A DNA stretch of 64,000 bases from Clostridium sp. M62/1 (lineage in GTDB: Bacteria > Bacillota > Clostridia > Lachnospirales > Lachnospiraceae). The notes beneath the pieces were generated by a model. It worked only from the letters and a program-made list of their open reading frames with translations. It ran no database searches and was not told where the DNA came from. Position numbers and translations under genes: made by a program. Below, one piece after another: positions 34,206 through 42,841 of this stretch; the first letter of the stretch is position 1; the number at the start of each line of letters is the position of its first letter. The stretch spans positions 3,657,501-3,721,500 of the forward strand of contig NZ_CP085988.1 of assembly GCF_020736365.1 (NCBI RefSeq), read 5' to 3'.

Positions 34206-34272
34206 TTCTGCCGCAGTGCGATCCCCGCGGAGCGTTTTTATATAACAGGGAACGAAGTTTCCTGTTATATAA
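34206..34272. repeat. Module B of the palindromic intergenic repeat, right flank of IS110
   Basis: GTGCGATCCCCGCGGAGCG is followed by the hairpin TTTTTATATAACAGG...CCTGTTATATAAAAA (34237-34273). The same module occurs at about 62273-62330 and 62403-62460. It ends where the T-box terminator T-run begins, so the A-tract serves both structures. Confidence 0.8.
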
Positions 34273-34582
34273 AAAAAGCCGCCGATCCCTCTTAGCAAGG
34301 GACCGATCAGCTCTGCTGTCGGCGGTACCACCCTGATTAACCTTGTTTCCTCTGCTCTGATTCTCAGTCAGAAGATTTCAGCTCTCTCAATGCTCCGTTA
34401 ACGCCGGATTACGTTGCACTTTCGCAGGATTTTCTCAATTTCTGTTCTTATCTCTGCCTCATGCACAGCTCCGAGGAAGGTTCAACTCTGAGTGACACGG
34501 GAATGTCCCACCTGTCATCCCCTCTCTGGAAGTGTATCAGAATCTACTGGGCCTCTTCTCAGCCATGTTTCCATTTGTCCAC
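34266..34582 (-). ncRNA. Proline-specific T-box leader
   Basis: On the minus strand the T-box sequence AGGGTGGTACCGCC lies at 34334-34321. It is followed by a terminator, GATCGGTCCCT-tgct-AAGAGGGATC-GGCGGC and TTTTTTT, at 34312-34267. Stem I carries CCAGAGAGGGGATGACAGGTGGGA and a specifier loop GAACCT in which the codon after GAA is CCT (34480-34478), a proline codon. Uncharged tRNA-Pro would favour read-through. The first gene in this direction is proS, 1.9 kb away beyond the IS110 element. Without the IS the gap would be about 300 bases. Confidence 0.88.
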
Positions 34583-34588
34583 AGGCTG

Positions 34589-34617
34589 ATTTTACGCTGT
34601 GAAAATCGGTTTGTCAA
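34589..34617 (-). promoter_or_regulatory. Sigma70-type promoter of the T-box leader
   Basis: On the minus strand TTGACA (34617-34612), a 17-base spacer and TAAAAT (34594-34589), giving a start near 34582. Confidence 0.75.
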
Positions 34618-34837
34618 GCTGTTTGTGCCTCATTCCCATCCCACTTCTGTCCGGTTCTTTCGGGGAATGCAGACTCAGGTGCTTGTCTTTCCTGCTGGAA
34701 TCCGCTAGACTTGAATATTATATACTTATAACTATTTACATGCCTGTTTATACGCCGTCTGTTCATCTGCCGGCAGCCTGCCGCTGCTTTCCGGCTCTGA
34801 AACCAGGGAGGGAGTGCCTCGGCAGAAAGGAGAAGCT

Positions 34838-35665
34838 TTGTCTGACTTACTAAACCGTCCGGACAGGGAGAAGAGCCGCCCTGTCATCGCTGTCATCGGC
34901 TCCGGCGGAAAAACCACCGCCCTGAAACGCCTGGCCAGAGAAGGCTCTGATCGGGGGCTTTCCGTATTTTACACAACCACCACCCATATTTATCCATTAA
35001 ATCCCCCGGAGAGCAGGGAGCTTCTGGCAAATCCGGACTGGGCGTCCCTGAAACAGTCTCTAAAAAAGCCGGGGATTGTGTGCGCGGGGAAAAGTGCCGG
35101 GGCCGGGAAACTGACATCCCTAGATGAAAAGCTCCTGCAGGCGGCCTGCCGGACAGCAGATCTTACGGTCTGCGAGGCGGACGGCTCCAGACATCTTCCC
35201 CTAAAGCTCCACCGGGAAGGCGAGCCTGTCCTTCCGCCGGAAACCAGCCTGTGCCTTACCGTGGCAGGTCTCTCTGCCCTGGGAAGACCTGTGTGTGACT
35301 GCGTCCACCGCTATGAACTGCATCCGGGCTGGAAGGAAAACCCCCGTCAGATCGCAGGAGCCTCTGAGCTTGTCTTCTGCATCGAAGATGCGATCCGGGC
35401 TGCAGGGCGCGCCCTTCCTGTCCTTCAGGAGAAGAGTCCGGAAAGCTCCCCGTCCTCCCAGATCTTTCCAGTCAAGATCCTCTTAAACCAGGCTGATCTG
35501 CTCTGCTCCCGGAAGGGCTCTGGCGGGCCAGATGCCTCCTCCCTTCTCCGTGAGGCCAGAAAAGCCGCCCGGCTGCTGTCAGACCAGGGGCTGGACTGCC
35601 GCATGGGAAGTCTGAACTCCCACTCCTTTCCTCTGTGGGAGTGGATATTTGACGAAATTTCCTGA
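34838..35665 (+). CDS. yqeC: YqeC, selenium-dependent molybdenum hydroxylase accessory ATPase
   Basis: A P-loop protein of the YqeC family, found with selenium-dependent molybdenum hydroxylases and thought to help mature their labile selenium. The exact reaction is not established. The Walker A motif is VIAVIGSGGKTTALKRLA near the N terminus, followed by YTTTTHIYP, CEADGSRHLPLK and AGLSALGRP. The start is uncertain. TTG at 34838 has AAAGGAG 5 bases upstream, while GTG at 34814 has GGGAGG very close. It opens the molybdenum-cofactor block and reads away from the T-box. A convergent ModE-YqeB gene lies downstream. Confidence 0.85.
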   Translation: MSDLLNRPDREKSRPVIAVIGSGGKTTALKRLAREGSDRGLSVFYTTTTHIYPLNPPESRELLANPDWASLKQSLKKPGIVCAGKSAGAGKLTSLDEKLLQAACRTADLTVCEADGSRHLPLKLHREGEPVLPPETSLCLTVAGLSALGRPVCDCVHRYELHPGWKENPRQIAGASELVFCIEDAIRAAGRALPVLQEKSPESSPSSQIFPVKILLNQADLLCSRKGSGGPDASSLLREARKAARLLSDQGLDCRMGSLNSHSFPLWEWIFDEIS

Positions 35666-35750
35666 CAGGGGAAGAGACACCTGTTTTCGGCTGTTTTTCA
35701 GTTGTTTTTTGCTGCTTTCGGCTGTTTTTCAACTGCTGAACTGGACAGCA

Positions 35751-37058
35751 CTACAGAAGCCTGATTCCTTTTCTGGCCGAAGCCTCCAGAAGGGCTTCCA
35801 CTGTCCCTCCCGCCACAGCCCTGGCTTTGTCTGAAACTGTATCACAGAAGGCGGCCTGCTCCGGTCTCGGATCAATGTCTGCAATTTTTAGTCCCTTTTT
35901 CACCTCATAGCCTTCCCGGATTAAACCCCGGAGGACTCCGTCCAGGGAGGCATAAACCGGCGTATCACCTGCCCAGGCGATGATCTGCCCTTTCTTCACC
36001 GCCGCTCCGATATCCACGGCCGTTTTTCCGTTTTCCTTCACAAACCGCATGGGGCCGGAGGCGGGGGAATGGATCACCCGCTCCGAGGAAAATCCCCCTA
36101 TCTCTCCCGGGATTCCCGTATTGGGAATGGCGGCTCCCTGCCAGATCACACGTCCCAGGAAGTGTCCCCTCATGGTTTCCACCACCGCGTCCACATCCTC
36201 CCCGGCAGTAAAGCCCGGCCCCACCCCCACGGTGATGGGGGCCATCTCCCTGGCGGTTCCCAGATTCCGCTTGGCCAGAATGGCGTCTATGACGGCCGCC
36301 GGGTGCAGCAGACGGATGCAGGCTGCCTCCTCGTCTACAAACAGGGGGATCACGCCCTCCTCTTCGGCAAGCTCTGCCTGCCGGAGGGTTTCAACCCTGC
36401 GGCAGCGGGCTCCCTCCACACAGGATGTCCCCTCCCAGACGGCCTCACAGAGGGCAGCGCGGCGGCGGATGGCCGAGGGCTTCCTGCACTCTGTCACCGC
36501 CACCCGAAACCCGCAGCTCCAGAGCCTGAGGATAATGCCTGTCGCCAGATCCCCGGCTCCCCGCACCAGGATCCACGGACGCTTAAAGCCGCCAGACGCC
36601 GTGCCCTGAAGACTTTCCTGGCTTTCGCCGTTTCCAGGCTCTCTCGGTCCTCTGCAGTTTCTGCCGCCGCTCTCTCCTCTGGGCTCCTCTGGAAAATCTT
36701 CGGAAAAATACCCGGGGAAATATTTCTTTGCCAGATCTCCAAGCTCTCTTCCTGCCTCCTTCTCGAAGGCCCGGTAATTTTCCAGAAGTCTTTTTCCCTC
36801 TTCCGTCAGCTCTGCTCCGCCGCCGCATCTTCCTCCGATACGGCTGTTTAAAAGCGCAAATCCCAGCTGCGCCTCACATCCGTGCAGTACCGTCCATGCC
36901 TTGCTGTAGCTCATATTCATCAGGGCTGCGCTTTTCCTCAGAGAGCCATGAGTCTCAACTCCCTCGAGGAGAGCCGCGATTCCAGGCCCGAAGGCCTTTT
37001 CCTTTTTTTCGCAGTTTACGATGCGCAGATTCGACTGTATTTTAAAACGCCTCTCCAT
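35751..37058 (-). CDS. ModE-type regulator fused to YqeB
   Basis: A 435-residue fusion. Residues 1-110 are a winged helix of the ModE/LysR-like kind (FGPGIAALLEGVETHGSLRKSAALMNMSYSKAW with LNSRIGGRCGGGAELTEEGKRLL). After a linker, residues from about 165 are a YqeB (EF2563-type) protein: VRGAGDLATGIILRLWSCGF and PITVGVGPGFTAGEDVDAVVE. Its close, GVLRGLIREGYEVKKGLKIADIDPR, is a lipoyl-like fold. YqeB accompanies selenium-dependent molybdenum hydroxylases. No molybdate-binding TOBE pair is present after the HTH, so the sensing part is missing or replaced. The ATG at 37058 follows AGGAG. It is divergent from the MoeA-like gene. Confidence 0.85.
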   Translation of the reverse strand: MERRFKIQSNLRIVNCEKKEKAFGPGIAALLEGVETHGSLRKSAALMNMSYSKAWTVLHGCEAQLGFALLNSRIGGRCGGGAELTEEGKRLLENYRAFEKEAGRELGDLAKKYFPGYFSEDFPEEPRGESGGRNCRGPREPGNGESQESLQGTASGGFKRPWILVRGAGDLATGIILRLWSCGFRVAVTECRKPSAIRRRAALCEAVWEGTSCVEGARCRRVETLRQAELAEEEGVIPLFVDEEAACIRLLHPAAVIDAILAKRNLGTAREMAPITVGVGPGFTAGEDVDAVVETMRGHFLGRVIWQGAAIPNTGIPGEIGGFSSERVIHSPASGPMRFVKENGKTAVDIGAAVKKGQIIAWAGDTPVYASLDGVLRGLIREGYEVKKGLKIADIDPRPEQAAFCDTVSDKARAVAGGTVEALLEASARKGIRLL

Positions 37059-37232
37059 TTTCTGTTTCTCCTGTTCCCCGTTTCTCCTGCTTCCTGCTCT
37101 GCCCTGTTTTTTGCCAGGGCACATCCGGATCTTTCCGGCGCCGAAGTTATGCTTCCACCATTCTATCATCCCCTTCCTGAAATGGGGAGTCTCTTTTTCC
37201 AGTTTCTTTATTTTACAGGCATTTTCGTTAAT

Positions 37233-37249
37233 CGTTCACAAAAATAACG
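37233..37249. promoter_or_regulatory. Possible ModE-type site 1
   Basis: CGTT-cacaaaaat-AACG inverted repeat, which has the outer CG-TT/AA-CG form of ModE boxes, between the fused regulator and the MoeA-like gene. Confidence 0.35.
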
Positions 37250-37294
37250 GACGGTTGACCCCTGTTTTTTTACGTCTCCCTGTCTGCCTTTTTC

Positions 37295-37324
37295 TTGCAG
37301 CCAAAACAGGCGGTATGGTATACT
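37295..37324 (+). promoter_or_regulatory. Sigma70-type promoter of the molybdenum-cofactor operon
   Basis: TTGCAG (37295-37300), 18 bases, then TATACT (37319-37324), about 245 bases upstream of the MoeA-like start. The rest of 37059-37568 is leader and regulatory DNA with no gene. Confidence 0.6.
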
Positions 37325-37331
37325 TGAGCTA

Positions 37332-37353
37332 TCGTTATTCGCAAACAAAACGA
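37332..37353. promoter_or_regulatory. Possible ModE-type site 2 over the transcription start
   Basis: TCGTT...AACGA inverted repeat (37332-37336 / 37349-37353) placed at about +1 of the promoter at 37295-37324, a position suited to repression. Confidence 0.4.
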
Positions 37354-37568
37354 ACGTATAAACAGGAACATAAGGAACATAATTTAAGCGCAGCTGCCTG
37401 CGCTCTGCTGACTGCTGTCTGCTGCCTGCCGGCGCACATCACGGCGGCAGGAGGGGCAGCCCTGTCAGACCGGCGGTTTTGGCAGATCCTGTCAGGACTT
37501 TCTGGTTTTGACAGCTTTTTTATGTCTTTTCAAAGGGCAGGACAGGTTATTTTTCAGGAGGTTATCGT

Positions 37569-38594
37569 ATGAAGCTGATGCGCACAGAGGATGCAGTGGG
37601 ACAGGTGCTCTGCCACGATATTACGCAGATCATAAAGGGTGTTACCAAGGATGCCGTCTTCAGGAAAGGCCATATTATCAGGCCTGAGGATATCCCGGTA
37701 CTTTTAAGCGTGGGGAAGGAGCATGTCTACATCTGGGAAAACGACGACACCATGCTCCACGAAAATGACGCAGCGGAAATTCTGCGCCAGCTCTGCCAGG
37801 GCCCCGGCATGCACGCCACCGCCCCAAAGGAAGGGAAAATTGAGCTGATCGCCGACAGGGACGGACTGTTCATGGCAGACACTGAGCGGCTTCGGAGCAT
37901 TAATCAACTGGGGGACATGATGATAGCCACCATAGCAGGCGGTTTTCCCGTCAGGGCAGGCGACCGGCTGTGCGGCACCAGAGTCATCCCTCTGGTCATC
38001 AAAAAGGACAGGATGGAGGAGGCCAGGGCTGCAGCCGGCACAGAGCCTCTCCTCTCTGTCCTGCCCTTCCGGGCTAAGAGCTTCGGCGTCGTCACCACCG
38101 GAAGCGAGGTCTACCGGGGTCTGATAGAGGATACCTTTACCCCTGTGATCGAGGAAAAGCTGGCCGAATACGGCTGCGTCATGGCTGCCCACGAAATCTG
38201 CGACGACAGGGACGAGGAGATTACAAAAGCGATCCGCCGCATGGCCGATGAAGGGATCGAGATGATTTTCTGCACCGGGGGAATGAGCGTGGATCCCGAC
38301 GACCGCACTCCCCTGGCTATCCGCAACTCCGGAGCCAGAATTGTCAGCTACGGAGCTCCGGTTCTTCCGGGAGCCATGTTCTTAATGTCCTACCTGCCTG
38401 ACGGAAGGCCGGTATGCGGACTGCCCGGCTGCGTCATGTACGCAGGGCGGACGATTTTTGACCTGGTGCTCCCGAGGCTTCTGGCAGATGTACCTGTGAC
38501 CTCTGACTGGCTCTCCGGTCTGGGGCATGGGGGACTGTGTCTGAACTGCCCGGAATGCCATTTTCCAAACTGCGGGTTCGGAAAGGGAATATAG
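37569..38594 (+). CDS. MoeA/MogA-like molybdopterin-binding protein
   Basis: A 341-residue protein with a MoCF-biosynthesis (molybdopterin-binding) domain in its second half. VVTTGSEVYRGLIEDTF is followed by MIFCTGGMSVDPDDRTPLAI with the catalytic Gly-Gly-x-Ser motif, then PVLPGAMFLM and GLPGCVMY. The first 150 residues are specific to the molybdopterin-binding proteins found beside YqeB/YqeC and lack the full MoeA domain set. The tail has a Cys cluster, CLNCPECHFPNCGFG, that may bind metal. The ATG at 37569 follows CAGGAGG. It is the first gene of the moaC-moaA-modABC operon. Confidence 0.85.
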   Translation: MKLMRTEDAVGQVLCHDITQIIKGVTKDAVFRKGHIIRPEDIPVLLSVGKEHVYIWENDDTMLHENDAAEILRQLCQGPGMHATAPKEGKIELIADRDGLFMADTERLRSINQLGDMMIATIAGGFPVRAGDRLCGTRVIPLVIKKDRMEEARAAAGTEPLLSVLPFRAKSFGVVTTGSEVYRGLIEDTFTPVIEEKLAEYGCVMAAHEICDDRDEEITKAIRRMADEGIEMIFCTGGMSVDPDDRTPLAIRNSGARIVSYGAPVLPGAMFLMSYLPDGRPVCGLPGCVMYAGRTIFDLVLPRLLADVPVTSDWLSGLGHGGLCLNCPECHFPNCGFGKGI

Positions 38595-38615
38595 GATGTT
38601 ATAGGAGGTTTTTAA

Positions 38616-39113
38616 ATGGATTTTACCCATATTGACAGAAACGGCAATGCCGTGATGGTGGATGTAAGCGAAAAGGCAGCCACCGAGAGGACGGCTGTGG
38701 CCAGGGGCCGGATACGCATGAGCCGCCAGTGCTTCGAAGCCGTAAAGAACAGGACGGCAAAAAAGGGGGACGTGCTGGGAGTGGCGCAGATTGCCGGGAT
38801 CATGGCCTCCAAGCATACGGCCGATCTGATCCCTCTGTGCCACCGGCTGAACCTTACCAAAAGCACCGTAGATTTTTCCCTGTCCGAAGATTCAGAAGAG
38901 AAATGTTACGTGGAAGCCGTGTGCACCGTCCGCTGCACCGACCGGACCGGGGTGGAGATGGAGGCCCTGACCGGGGTTTGTGCAGCCCTCCTGACTGTCT
39001 ATGATATGTGCAAGGCCATTGACCGGGGAATGGTGATCGAGCAGGTGCACCTTGTTGAGAAACACGGCGGAAAAAGCGGAGATTTCTCTTTTCAGGAGGG
39101 CGGCCATGACTGA
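38616..39113 (+). CDS. moaC: MoaC, cyclic pyranopterin monophosphate synthase
   Basis: Converts the MoaA product 3',8-cyclo-GTP to cyclic pyranopterin monophosphate. The 165-residue length is normal. [38 protein letters not shown] (with the catalytic Lys and His) and [20 protein letters not shown] are hallmark MoaC motifs. The start lies 21 bases after the MoeA-like gene with AGGAGG upstream. The stop overlaps the moaA start by 8 bases, so the two are translationally coupled. Confidence 0.97.
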   Translation: MDFTHIDRNGNAVMVDVSEKAATERTAVARGRIRMSRQCFEAVKNRTAKKGDVLGVAQIAGIMASKHTADLIPLCHRLNLTKSTVDFSLSEDSEEKCYVEAVCTVRCTDRTGVEMEALTGVCAALLTVYDMCKAIDRGMVIEQVHLVEKHGGKSGDFSFQEGGHD

Positions 39114-40104
39114 TCCCTTCGGCAGAACCATCGATTATCTGCGCATCTCTGTCACGGACCGGTGCAGCCTTCGCTGCCGCTACTGTATGCCGAAGGAGGG
39201 TGTCCCTCTGACGGCTCACGAGAATATCCTTACCTATGAGGAACTGCTTCTCGTCGCCGAGGCTTCTGTGGGGCTTGGCATCGACCGGTTTAAAATCACC
39301 GGCGGCGAGCCGCTGCTCAGAAAAGACTGTCCGGATTTTATCAGGCGTCTGAAAGCACTTCCCGGCGTCCGGCAGGTGACACTCACCACAAACGGCCTGC
39401 TGCTCCCTGAACATCTGGAAGAGCTTCTTTCGGCCGGGCTGGACGGAGTGAACGTAAGCCTTGACACCCTCGATGAAAGGCAGTTTCAGGAGATCACAAG
39501 GAGTTCCCGAAGCCCTGTGCAGGTACTGGACGCTGTGAAGCTCTGCTCCGGAAAGCTCAGGACGAAGATCAATGCGGTAATGCTTCCGGAAACCGAGTCT
39601 CAGCTTCTTCCCCTGGCAGCTCTCGCCCGGGAGCTTCCCGTAGACGTGCGCTTTATCGAACAGATGCCCATTGGCCCCGGTGCCCGGACAGAGGCGGGAG
39701 GGCCCCCCTCTCCCTCCTCTGCCCTTATGCGTCTGAAGGAACAGTGGCCTCTGCTCTCGCCCCTCCCCGAGGGAGAAAGGAGAGGAAACGGTCCTGCCAG
39801 ATATTACACAGCCCCGGGCTTTCAGGGCGCGGTGGGCTTTATCGAGGCAGTCAGCCACTCCTTCTGTTCTTCCTGCAACAGGATTCGCCTCACCAGCACG
39901 GGGACATTAAAGCCCTGTCTCTGCTACGAGGACGGCATCCGTCTGGCCCCTGTTCTCAGAGGCCAGCACAGAGACAGAGACGAGCTGCTGTGTGAGCTTC
40001 GCAGTGCCATTGAGGCTGCTGTCCGCTCAAAGCCCTCCGCCCACTGCTTTGACCGGGCAGAGTCCGTCAGCGAACGAAAATCCATGAGCCAGATCGGAGG
40101 CTAG
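39106..40104 (+). CDS. moaA: MoaA, GTP 3',8-cyclase (radical SAM)
   Basis: Radical-SAM enzyme for the first step of molybdopterin synthesis. The 332-residue protein has the SAM cluster cysteines Cys20, Cys24 and Cys27 in [25 protein letters not shown] and TTNGLLL. The C-terminal substrate cluster is in [20 protein letters not shown]. The ATG at 39106 follows CAGGAGG and overlaps moaC by 8 bases. The usual double-glycine C terminus is present (QIGG). Confidence 0.97.
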   Translation: MTDPFGRTIDYLRISVTDRCSLRCRYCMPKEGVPLTAHENILTYEELLLVAEASVGLGIDRFKITGGEPLLRKDCPDFIRRLKALPGVRQVTLTTNGLLLPEHLEELLSAGLDGVNVSLDTLDERQFQEITRSSRSPVQVLDAVKLCSGKLRTKINAVMLPETESQLLPLAALARELPVDVRFIEQMPIGPGARTEAGGPPSPSSALMRLKEQWPLLSPLPEGERRGNGPARYYTAPGFQGAVGFIEAVSHSFCSSCNRIRLTSTGTLKPCLCYEDGIRLAPVLRGQHRDRDELLCELRSAIEAAVRSKPSAHCFDRAESVSERKSMSQIGG

Positions 40105-40124
40105 AAAAGATAGGAGGAAAGGAA

Positions 40125-41177
40125 ATGGGAAAGGTAATTGCTGTCTGCACCAGCCAGATCCGCGGCGTGCAGAAGGAAAACCGCACCGAAGGGTGGTTTG
40201 AGAAGGACTGGGGGATCCGGGATGACGCCCACGCAGGGCACTGGCACAGGCAGGTGAGCCTGCTGAGCGCCGACAAGATCGCGGATTTCAACGCCAGGGG
40301 AGCCGGGGTGGCGCCTGGCGCCTTCGGAGAAAATCTGGTGGTGGAGGGAATTGATTTCAGGAGCCTTCCTGTGGGAACCTGGCTTCGCTGCCGGGATGTC
40401 CTGCTGGAAATCACCCAGATAGGGAAGGAATGTCACAGCCACTGTGCCATTTACCACAGGGTGGGCGACTGCATTATGCCCAGGGAGGGCGTGTTCGCCA
40501 GAGTGCTGCACTCCGGAACCATCGCTGTGGGGGACGTGATGGAAATCGCAGAGAGGGATGTGCCTCTTCCCTTTCAGGCTGCCGTTATCACCCTCTCTGA
40601 CCGCTCATCCAGGGGAGAGAGGCCGGATCTGAGCGGTCCTGCCATTAAAGACCGCCTCATTGCAGCCGGCTTTGAGGTGGTGGAAACCCTGCTTCTTCCT
40701 GACGACAGGGAGAAGCTCAGACAGGAGCTCATACGGCTCTGCGATCAGCGGCGCCCGGATCTGATCCTCACTACAGGGGGAACCGGCTTCGCCCCGCGGG
40801 ACATTACCCCGGAGGCCACCCTGGATGTGGCCGAAAAAACAGTGCCAGGAATTGCGGAAGCCATACGGGCCGCCAGCATGGCCGTGACAAGGCGGGCCAT
40901 GCTCAGCCGGGCAGTTTCCGTTATCCGCAAAAAAACCCTGATTGTCAACCTGCCCGGCAGCCCTAAGGCCTGTATGGAGAGCATGGATGCCTTTATGGAT
41001 CAGCTCCCCCACGGCCTCTCCCTTCTGCGGGGAACGCCCATGGACTGCGCCGCAGAGCATCAGAAGGGAGAAAATGAGCAAAACAGGCCGGAAACGCAGG
41101 CAGGAGAAGTCCGGCACACAGAAGCTGCAGATACAGAAACTTCAGAATCAGGAACTGCAGATGCAAAGGAGGAATAA
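40125..41177 (+). CDS. MOSC domain fused to MogA/MoaB-type molybdopterin adenylyltransferase
   Basis: A 350-residue two-domain protein. Residues 1-145 are a MOSC domain (GIRDDAHAGHWHRQVSLLS, GAFGENLVVEGID, and the sulfur-carrying cysteine in IGKECHSHCAIY). Residues from about 150 are a MogA/MoaB domain: AVITLSDRSSRGERPDLSG, LILTTGGTGFAPRDITPEAT and NLPGSPKACMESM. The tail is a disordered, Glu/Thr-rich stretch. MogA adenylates molybdopterin, and MOSC domains bind or move sulfur for the cofactor. The fusion suits sulfuration of a hydroxylase-type cofactor. It starts 20 bases after moaA, and modA follows by 4 bases. Confidence 0.92.
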   Translation: MGKVIAVCTSQIRGVQKENRTEGWFEKDWGIRDDAHAGHWHRQVSLLSADKIADFNARGAGVAPGAFGENLVVEGIDFRSLPVGTWLRCRDVLLEITQIGKECHSHCAIYHRVGDCIMPREGVFARVLHSGTIAVGDVMEIAERDVPLPFQAAVITLSDRSSRGERPDLSGPAIKDRLIAAGFEVVETLLLPDDREKLRQELIRLCDQRRPDLILTTGGTGFAPRDITPEATLDVAEKTVPGIAEAIRAASMAVTRRAMLSRAVSVIRKKTLIVNLPGSPKACMESMDAFMDQLPHGLSLLRGTPMDCAAEHQKGENEQNRPETQAGEVRHTEAADTETSESGTADAKEE

Positions 41178-41181
41178 AAAG

Positions 41182-42156
41182 ATGTATTTAAAATCAAAAA
41201 CAAGTGAGAATCTTCGTTCTGGCAGGACGAAGCGGGGAGCAGCCCTCCTCCTTGCAGGCATGTTCGCCCTGTCTGCTGCCGGGTGCAGCAGCTCACAAAG
41301 CTCTTCACAAAAAAGCTCTCAGGAAAGCTCTCAAAAAAGCCCTGAGACAAAAACAGACACGCAAGACAGCGAAGCCCCCCAGACAGCCTCCTCTGAAGCT
41401 GCAAAGGAAACGGACAGGCAGACCGAGCTCATTGTCTTTGCCGCTGCAAGCCTGACTGAAACCCTGGAAGAGATCGCCGGGAATTACCGGGAAATTGCGC
41501 CGGACGTCTCCCTGACCTTCAACTTTGACTCTTCCGGCACGCTGAAAACACAGATCGAGGAGGGGGCTGACTGTGATCTCTTCCTCTCCGCCGGACAAAA
41601 GCAGATGGATCAGCTGGATCTTATGGCTGACAGCGGAGAAAATCCGGACGGTCTCGACTTTATCCTCCACGAAAGCCGCATTGACCTGCTGGAAAACAAG
41701 GTGGTTCTCGTTGTCCCTGAGGGAAGCGAAACCGATATTGACAGCTTTGACACTCTGGCCAGTCGCCTGAGGGACGGCGATATTCTCCTGGCTATGGGAA
41801 ACAGCGACGTTCCCGTAGGGCAGTACACCCAAAATATCCTTCAGTGGTACGGCCTTGACGAGGAAGCATTAGCCCAGAAAGGCTGCATCACCTATGGCAG
41901 CAATGTCAAGGAGGTTGTCACGCAGGTCAGCGAGGGCAGCGTGGACGCCGGCGTGATCTACTGCACCGACGCCTTCAGCGCGGGACTTTCTCCTGTGGAT
42001 GAAGCTACTGCCGACATGTGCGGCCAGGTCATCTATCCGGCGGCTGTCACAAAATCCTCCCTCCACCAGGAGGAGGCCATGGAATTCTTAAACTACCTTA
42101 CCGGCGAGGAGGCCATGGCTGTGTTTGAACGTGTAGGCTTCTCCCCCGCAGAATAG
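41182..42156 (+). CDS. modA: ModA, molybdate ABC transporter substrate-binding lipoprotein
   Basis: A 324-residue surface lipoprotein that captures molybdate or tungstate. The signal peptide runs to the lipobox LSAAGC, with the lipidated Cys35. A Ser/Gln/Lys-rich linker (about 36-70) precedes the mature domain. LIVFAAASLTETLEEIAGNY, NFDSSGTLKTQIEEGADCDLF and SEGSVDAGVIYCTDAF are ModA signatures. The ATG at 41182 follows AAAGGAGG; an upstream in-frame extension runs inside the preceding gene. It is the first of the modABC set. Confidence 0.95.
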   Translation: MYLKSKTSENLRSGRTKRGAALLLAGMFALSAAGCSSSQSSSQKSSQESSQKSPETKTDTQDSEAPQTASSEAAKETDRQTELIVFAAASLTETLEEIAGNYREIAPDVSLTFNFDSSGTLKTQIEEGADCDLFLSAGQKQMDQLDLMADSGENPDGLDFILHESRIDLLENKVVLVVPEGSETDIDSFDTLASRLRDGDILLAMGNSDVPVGQYTQNILQWYGLDEEALAQKGCITYGSNVKEVVTQVSEGSVDAGVIYCTDAFSAGLSPVDEATADMCGQVIYPAAVTKSSLHQEEAMEFLNYLTGEEAMAVFERVGFSPAE

Positions 42157-42166
42157 GAGAACTTCC

Positions 42167-42841
42167 ATGGACTGGTATCCGCTTTGGAACTCACTGCGCA
42201 TTGCAGCCGTCAGCAGTGTGTTCGTCTTTTTTCTGGGAATCGCGGCTGCTTACTGGGCTGCCCGCCTTCCCCGGGTTTTAAAGGGCGTCCTGGACGTGGT
42301 CCTCACCCTTCCCCTGGTGCTTCCTCCCACGGTGGTGGGGTACTTTCTGCTCCTCCTGTTTGGAAACAGGCGTCCTTTGGGAATGGCACTGGAGTCTATC
42401 GGCGTCCGATTTGTCATGAACTGGTACGGAGGAATACTGGCCGCCTTCGTGGTGGCCTTCCCCCTCATGTACCGCACGGCCCGGGGAGCTTTTGAATCCT
42501 TTGACGAAACCCTCGCCCAGGCCGGCCAGACCCTGGGACTGTCCAATTTCTATATCTTCTGGCGCATCCGGATGCCTGCCTGCAGGCAGGGAATTCTGGC
42601 AGGCATTGTGCTGGCCTTTGCGAGAGCCCTGGGAGAATACGGGGCCACCAGCATGCTCATCGGCTACACTCCCGGCAGGACGGCCACCATTTCCACCACC
42701 GTCTATCAGCTCTGGCGCACAGGGAAGGACGGGGAGGCCTTTTTGTGGGTGGCCGTCAATCTGGCCATCTCGGCGGCTGTGCTGCTGGCCGTCAGCCTGA
42801 TTGAGCGCAGGCAGAAGGAAGGAGGGGTAAAGAGGAAATGA
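42167..42841 (+). CDS. modB: ModB, molybdate ABC transporter permease
   Basis: A 224-residue inner-membrane permease with about five to six hydrophobic helices. TLPLVLPPTVVGYFLLLLFG and GAFESFDETLAQAGQTLGLS are classic ModB. The coupling (EAA) loop AGIVLAFARALGEYGATSMLIG faces ModC. It starts 10 bases after modA and overlaps modC by 4 bases, so expression of the transporter is coupled. The length is normal for the family. Confidence 0.95.
   Translation: MDWYPLWNSLRIAAVSSVFVFFLGIAAAYWAARLPRVLKGVLDVVLTLPLVLPPTVVGYFLLLLFGNRRPLGMALESIGVRFVMNWYGGILAAFVVAFPLMYRTARGAFESFDETLAQAGQTLGLSNFYIFWRIRMPACRQGILAGIVLAFARALGEYGATSMLIGYTPGRTATISTTVYQLWRTGKDGEAFLWVAVNLAISAAVLLAVSLIERRQKEGGVKRK

Noticed and set aside
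34266..34837. T-box leader as a control element for yqeC
   Set aside because: The T-box, specifier and terminator are on the minus strand and yqeC is on the plus strand. They diverge.
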